Made by a program: the position numbers and the translations under genes. Shown here piece by piece: positions 59,398-64,000 of a DNA stretch of 64,000 bases. The stretch's first letter is position 1. Every line of letters starts with the position of its first letter. Source of the stretch: Liolophura sinensis (taxonomy: Eukaryota > Mollusca > Polyplacophora > Chitonida > Chitonidae); the NCBI RefSeq assembly GCF_032854445.1, contig NC_088306.1, forward strand, positions 30,229,764 to 30,293,763, in the 5' to 3' direction. The notes under the pieces are model-generated. The model saw nothing but the letters and a program-made list of their open reading frames with translations. It searched no databases and had not been told where the DNA came from.

Positions 59398-59940
59398 TAT
59401 ATTACATATTACTTATTATTACATATTTAAGTACTGCGCTGTACTGAATATAGAACTTACTTGTAGCTATTCCACTAGTACACAGAATACATCTTTGCTA
59501 TGAAGTATTGCACTCCAGTCAGTGTACACATTCCTTATGAAGTACTGCACTCTATTAATACATAACTTACTATTTGTGGATTCAATCCGACATTGAATAC
59601 ACCATTCGTATGAAACACTTGCACTCCTGTCACTGTGCATATTTCTTATGAAGTAGTACATTTTAGTTTATATTAGTACATATTCCTTATGAAGTATTGC
59701 GCTGTACTTAATATATAACTTACTTGTCAGCTATTCCACTCCTAGACAGCACATCATTTTTATGAGGTACTGCACTCCAGTCAGTGTACATATTCCTTAC
59801 AAAGTGTTGCACTGTACTGAATATAGAACATACTTTTTAGCTACTCTGTTATTACACAGAACACATGTTTCTTATTAGATACTGCACTTTAGTCAGTGTA
59901 CACATTCCTTATAGAGTACTGGACTTTATGTACTACAGTA
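59398..59940. repeat. Degenerate ~110-bp tandem repeat
   Basis: 'cattccttatgaagtactgc' variants recur near 59528, 59638, 59680, 59785 and 59905, with 'gtacacagaatacatc' between them. They are related to the outer arms of foldback 2, so the foldback seems to have been made from this repeat. Confidence 0.7.
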
Positions 59941-60129
59941 CATAAAGGCCGTACATGTTTAATTTTGTTACAGTGCGTGTACTTATGGTACACCGTCGTT
60001 TTTAGAGAGTATTTACCGAGTAGAGATGTGACTTATTTAAGGAGTTTAAAGATTTTTGCATTCTATTAGTGTCGAATGTATTCATTATACTTGTTTTAAA
60101 TTTTATATCAGGTTTTGAATATATTAACT

Positions 60130-60205
60130 AGCAATTTCCTCCCACCGTAATGCTGGTCGCCATCGTTTAAGTGAAATATTCTTGAGTACGGCGTAAAGCA
60201 CTAAT
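60130..60205 (+). mobile_element. SINE (family 1) 3' fragment
   Basis: 'tcccaccgtaatgctggtcg' then 'gtgaaatattcttgagtacg' and an A-rich end. 5' truncated. Confidence 0.85.
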
Positions 60206-60208
60206 GAA

Positions 60209-60390
60209 AAAAAATATATTAGCAATGTGTCAGTACATGTCAGTACACAAAAAAATAAATAAATATATTAGCAATGTGTCAGTACATGTCAGTACACAAA
60301 AAAATAAATAAATATATTAGCAATATGTCAGTACATGTCAGTACACAAAAAAATAAATAAATATATTAGCAATGTGTCAGTACATGTTTT
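60209..60390 (+). repeat. ~54-bp tandem repeat, about 4 copies
   Basis: 'tattagcaatgtgtcagtac' plus 'atgtcagtacacaaaaaaataaataaa', nearly identical copies. It begins in the A-rich tail of the SINE fragment above, so the tail may have seeded it. Confidence 0.9.
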
Positions 60391-60671
60391 TTTTGGCAAG
60401 ATACTAGTTTCTTAAAATTATCAGTAATCGTATTAATTGTAAATGCCTAGAACAATAAAATATTTTGTACCATAATTTAATGACATGAATAAGGCCCCCA
60501 TTTATTCAGAGAAGAGTACATATATGCCCCACAAGGTTACTGAAGTACCTCACAGAGTGAAGATTTTAGCGACCTTTATGATGTTCTTAATGGTACCTCA
60601 CAAAGGTATGGTTACAAGTATGCGTCTGCTGTCTTCTTGCGGGAACCTCATTTTCTTCACAGGTTAAATTT

Positions 60672-60674
<3 letters not shown>

Positions 60675-60747
<73 letters not shown>
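60675..60747. repeat. (TA)n microsatellite
   Basis: Pure TA tract of about 70 bp. Confidence 0.95.
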
Positions 60748-60751
<4 letters not shown>

Positions 60752-61054
60752 GTTTGCACTGTAAGTTCTATTTTCATAAAGTGTAGAGTAAACGAAGGGA
60801 TTTGTTTAGTTGAAACTTAAACTGATCTTGTACGTCACTCGCCAGCCATCGTCTGACTGTTTACTTCACAATCGAGCCGACGATAGACAGCAGACGAGGG
60901 AAGACAGACACGCAAAATCGACGGCTATTGTCACGAGATCGTCAGCTATTGCCTCGTGAAGGTTGGATACGGATGCGCAATAGAATTACCGGGCAGAAAT
61001 ATGGTAAGGGGGGTAACTCAGTTCGGCCTACTTCTGCTGGAGTTGTCGGTCGCT

Positions 61055-61720
61055 AAAAGTGGGGGATAACGTCGATGTGTCTACGGGCGGCAAGAAACGA
61101 TTTGCATCTCACACTAGCAAAGAACTGCTAGGAAAAAGGGCAAAGTTATTGCAAAGTAGACAGACAAGTTTAATTTATCCGCGGCGAAAATATTTCGCGA
61201 ATACCTCTTCGAAAAACACCAAGATCTGGATTTGGAGCCACACCACCCTGTGATTCTTATTGAAGCTTTAACGACTTTTACACTGATTGTGACAAAGAAC
61301 GCGGTACTCACTACAAAACAAATTCCCTTTTTTTCCCGCCATACAACTCAGCCCTAAAAACCCTTCCGGATTATTACATAAAGTTATGTTTGACTTTGAG
61401 GTTGTACTTTTGTCAAGGAGGACTTAAAAACTTGGAAAGAATGACTGAGGCCACATATGCGGTGAAAGTAGACAGTACCACAATAAAGCTGTGGACGAAC
61501 TGTCAAAAAATCACAGAGCTTGCGACAAAGATAATGTAATCCCTCGTGTGTCTCTCGTGTGTCCTGTGCCTTCATTTCAAACATACATCGCTAAACTGCA
61601 TCCCGATCTACACATGCTCTGGCAGAACCCAAAGTATTCGTTCTTGGATGAAGAAAGCGTCTGATTTACCAGGAAATCAATGGGGACAGACACCATGTAA
61701 CGCTTCATTTCCGAACTGAG
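61055..61720 (+). pseudogene. Crypton-type (DUF3504-like) recombinase relic, N-terminal and middle parts
   Basis: Fragments in changing plus frames: 'KKRFASHTSKELLGKRAKLL' (61088-61147), then IFREYLFEKHQDLDLEP (~61189-61239), 'FYTDCDKERGTHYKTNSL' (~61276-61329), a 'FDFEVVLL' block with the start of a catalytic Arg region (~61390), 'AVDELSKNHRACDKDN', 'CPVPSFQTYIAKLHPDLHML' and 'WQNPKYSFLDEESV' (~61485-61663). This order matches the DUF3504 domain of QRICH1/ZMYM/KCTD1-like proteins and Cryptons as I remember it. At least three frame changes and several stops. The C-terminal His/Tyr part is absent here. Confidence 0.75.
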
Positions 61721-61986
61721 TCAATACTGTAATCTGTTCCAAATATATACCAGTCACAGCATCCGTGTCACAGGGTCCACGAAACTTTCACAGCTTTTCA
61801 GCTTTTCTGCGCGTCACAAATTATGGCGGTCACAGGTCACAAAAGTGTATCGGGTCTTGCTGTGTCAGAGCCAGGTGAATTTATGTGAATTTCTGCGGAA
61901 GTCACGTTTATTGGTGTTCGGATCTTTATTATGATTATACAGTGTTGACTGTGTAATTTGTTTAACACGCTGACCTCACCTGACCG

Positions 61987-62509
61987 ACAAGGTCGTCACG
62001 GACTCTAAACTGAAGTTTTCAGTTTTGCAAAGGACGTTCGTTCTGCCACAAGGTGACATTACTCTACGTCTCTGAACGGCTCGTTTGTGAGCTTCTGCGG
62101 GAGCTGTGACTGTTCTAAAATGGATTATACCTCCATGCCTGTATTTACCCTGTGTTGTGCTCTGCGGGTGTGACGTCATTCTAAGGCTTGACTGTTCCAG
62201 TTCTCTGTAACCTGTGTTCGCGTTCGCTAACCTAGCGAAGTACCTGACTGGGACAGTTTGTGACTTGTGTGAATTGTGTGTTTATCCCATGGTCTTTACG
62301 TTGGATCTCCTGGAATACGTTCCTTGGGATGCAAAGGTGAACTGGAAACTTTTAAAGACAGGTAATACTGATGTGTATGTTTTTTTATGTTGTTGTTGTT
62401 GAACTGTCTGTAAAACTGTACGTCTCATTTATATATATAAAGCCATTGTTTACATTGTAATATTGAGTCACTGAGTCTGTTTTCTGTTGCTGTTTACAAT
62501 ACCGTAACA
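61987..62509 (-). mobile_element. LTR-like ~0.53 kb repeat, copy 2
   Basis: Inverted relative to 31481-32010. In the minus direction it starts TGTTACGGTATT at 62509. A TATA-like 'tatatataaatgag' lies near 62440, and beyond 61987 there are AATAAA hexamers (near 61926 and 61913 on the minus strand) that could belong to a longer original end. It sits just past the end of the minus-strand coding remnants at 62577-63124, where a 3' LTR would be expected, but no purine tract precedes it. Confidence 0.65.
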
Positions 62510-62576
62510 CATAGCTCACAGGGCTGGTCACACACATTCCCAGGACAACGAAGCGGTGTTTCGAGTCTTCAGACGG

Positions 62577-63124
62577 CGAAAACGGTGAGCTGAGGCTCGG
62601 CCCCGAGCGAATCAATGCGTTTACCTGTCACCATGGAATACTCGCGGATTGCAGCGTCCACATCCCGGAAAGTTTGGACGGCATGGAACTGCCTCCGGAG
62701 CTCTTCGTTGATCCAGTCTAAGCACTCAGTTCATTTTCGGACCGATGCCCCCTGAGCGGCGGCTTGGAGCTATTCTACTGTCTTGACATGGCGCTTCCGC
62801 TCATCGTCCACACCGGAAGACCTTAGCGCGGAGAAGAGGTAGTTCGACCCTCAGAAGGCCTCAGTACCTGTTTGGGGCGGGACAAGTATATCTTCCAGGT
62901 GGCCTTCTTCTTGAGCCAATCGCGAGCTGTGTCTTCAGAGGCATTAGCATCGGTATGGCTGCAATGCCTTTCCAGTAGCCCTTGGACGCGAGACAGCTTC
63001 CGGTCCATCTATCACCTCGTGGTGGGAGAGATTCCAGCAACCCCTTCAGTCTCCCACAGGCTTCAGTGACCGACTCTGGTACCACCGCGCCGCTCACCAT
63101 TATTGCGATGGACGCCATTCTCAC
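62577..63124 (-). pseudogene. Degraded GC-rich coding remnant
   Basis: Minus frames show protein-like, compositionally uniform sequence: MASIAIMVSGAVVPESVTEA from an ATG at 63118, a shift near 63025 into 'RKLSRVQGLLERHCSHTDAN', later ECLDWINEELRRQFHAVQ and 'DVDAAIREYSMVTGKRIDSL', ending in a stop near 62577. Two in-frame stops lie between 62770 and 62700. Amphipathic, probably helical and coiled. No family recognised. GC content is far above the surrounding DNA. Confidence 0.5.
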
Positions 63125-63184
63125 TTCATGATATCTGCTGAAATTTCTGTTTAATTCGCTTGTCCTTGGTCCCCATCATCGACC

Positions 63185-63379
63185 ATCATTCCGAAGTCTC
63201 AGGGGGTGAAGTCTAGCTTGGGGGGGGGGGGGGGGCCTCCAACAACCATCTTTCCCAACCTCGAGTACCCGACAGCTAAGCCGGAGACGGACTGCGCTGT
63301 CATAAAGCGCGTTTACAAGAATCTTCCCATCGGTAACTGGAGCTGTCATGTTGTTATCGACACAAGCAACATACTTCAT
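63185..63379 (-). pseudogene. Small ORF disrupted at poly-G
   Basis: ATG at 63379 (MKYVACVDNNM) or at 63349 (MTAPVTDGKILVNALYDSAV). The frame runs into a 16-base G tract on the plus strand (63220-63235), after which no frame looks protein-like for long. The homopolymer may be a true mutation or an assembly artefact. It starts 24 bases after the stop of the 145-codon ORF, as in a compact element. Not recognised. Confidence 0.4.
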
Positions 63380-63402
63380 ATAATGCTGGCTGCGGTTTCT
63401 TT

Positions 63403-63840
63403 TCAAACGATTATCTGGTGGTTGGCCCGACCGTAGTCAATGGCTGCAGGAGGCCGAGGCTTAAGAGCCTCGCCGGATTTGTTGCGTGTGAAGAATAGCA
63501 CTCCAAGTCCTGCGACGCCAACCAACACCCAGTAGAGCTTTTGACGTTCGCCGGCTTGTGCCCCCGCGGGGTCCGGGGCATGGGGGGCCCGATAGGGGGC
63601 GAGGGTTATCATCCGGCGTTGCGACAGAGTCGCAGGCGGGGCTTGCGCGTGTTGCAGAGAAGCTTTCGCTTCCCGAAATTCATCCAAGATTTTGGCATCA
63701 TTGGCCTTTCTCGCTGCACCACCAGCCTTTCCAGCGGAAGCTCTCTTGGGATCTTCAGCACGTTTGTCACCGCTCACCGTTGTCATCCTCTCCTCCTCTG
63801 ACTTCACACCCGCGTTCCCCTGCTCCTCTGTAGCACTCAT
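63403..63840 (-). CDS. Unrecognised 145-aa protein with one membrane segment
   Basis: Intact ORF from ATG (63840) to TGA (63403). Residues 1-65 are charged, Lys/Glu/Ala-rich and probably helical. Residues 66-100 are Pro/Ala-rich linker. Residues 102-118 (LYWVLVGVAGLGVLFFT) form one transmembrane helix followed by a basic stop-transfer RNK and a 27-residue tail. There is no signal peptide, so a type II or tail-anchored-like topology is likely. It is GC-rich (about 57%) in an AT-rich window and followed at once by further minus-strand coding remnants. The setting suggests a mobile element or an integrated virus-like element, not a host gene, but no hallmark gene is visible. Confidence 0.55.
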   Translation of the reverse strand: MSATEEQGNAGVKSEEERMTTVSGDKRAEDPKRASAGKAGGAARKANDAKILDEFREAKASLQHAQAPPATLSQRRMITLAPYRAPHAPDPAGAQAGERQKLYWVLVGVAGLGVLFFTRNKSGEALKPRPPAAIDYGRANHQIIV

Positions 63841-64000
63841 TTTCTTCCCCCCGTCCCGGGCACATATGCTTAAAAGAGAAAGGCCTAGCTAGGGAAGTGA
63901 GCATATCGTTTCTCTGCGTCAACGCCTTCAGAGCGCTACAGTCATCGATGATTTAAGGATTACACTTTCTGAATATAGCACAGATTATACTGATTAACGG
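63841..64000. other. Upstream flank of the 145-aa ORF
   Basis: On the minus strand it contains TTTAAG-like and C/G-rich sequence shortly before the ATG ('tctcttttaagcatatgtgc'). A promoter is possible but unproven. The window ends here. Confidence 0.3.

Noticed and set aside
62861-63124. Minus ORF of 87 codons as an intact gene
   Set aside because: After about 35 residues the protein-like signal moves to another frame. The ORF continues only by chance, so the region is listed as a degraded remnant.

Overview
This is eukaryotic, AT-rich, repeat-dense DNA from an invertebrate. The most likely source is a marine mollusc, or at least a lophotrochozoan. Exons are short and separated by long introns with GT..AG borders. 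I recognise two tRNA-headed SINE families that I know from mollusc genomes. One ends in a conserved 'accataatgctggccgcc' / 'gtgaaatattcttgag' tail; the other opens 'gtttaacgtcgtacttaac'. There are no bacterial-type operons, rRNA genes or CRISPR arrays. Family names come from reading translated motifs by eye, not from searches.

Layout. 1-10010: tandem array of a ~2.79 kb unit (three full copies and one partial), each carrying a SINE, a 38-bp minisatellite and a foldback element with long terminal inverted repeats. 10185-13131: a 137-bp tandem repeat, a 42-bp tandem repeat, then a pogo/Tigger transposase relic. 14421-16628: a second SINE, then a diverged copy of the foldback element. 18.3-20.1 kb: a 59-bp satellite holding a 38-bp piece copied in inverted orientation from 1.2 kb away. 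22664-23720: a non-LTR retrotransposon relic. 26.1-56.6 kb: scattered plus-strand exons. The later ones (about 42.2-56.6 kb) form a decayed multi-exon gene with a C2H2 finger, a tyrosine-recombinase-like domain, acidic linker exons and a basic C-terminus followed by AATAAA. Its introns hold 33-bp, 104-bp, 23-bp and 36-bp minisatellites, a Crypton-type recombinase fragment, SINEs and a complete-ended but nonsense-mutated Tc1 element (53022-54560). 58.4-60.8 kb: two palindromic foldbacks built on SINE fragments and (TA)n, plus small tandem repeats. 61.05-61.72 kb: a second Crypton-type relic. 61987-62509: a second copy of a ~0.53 kb LTR-like repeat whose partner splits the 33-bp arrays at 31481-32010. 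62.58-63.84 kb: a GC-rich minus-strand block with one intact 145-codon ORF and degraded coding remnants, unlike the rest of the window and unidentified.

No clearly intact conserved host gene is visible. The window reads as a transposon graveyard around a dying recombinase-derived gene. The points most worth following are that gene, the intact spliced ORF predicted at 26.1-30.05 kb, the GC-rich minus-strand block, and the 574-codon ORF across a 36-bp repeat.
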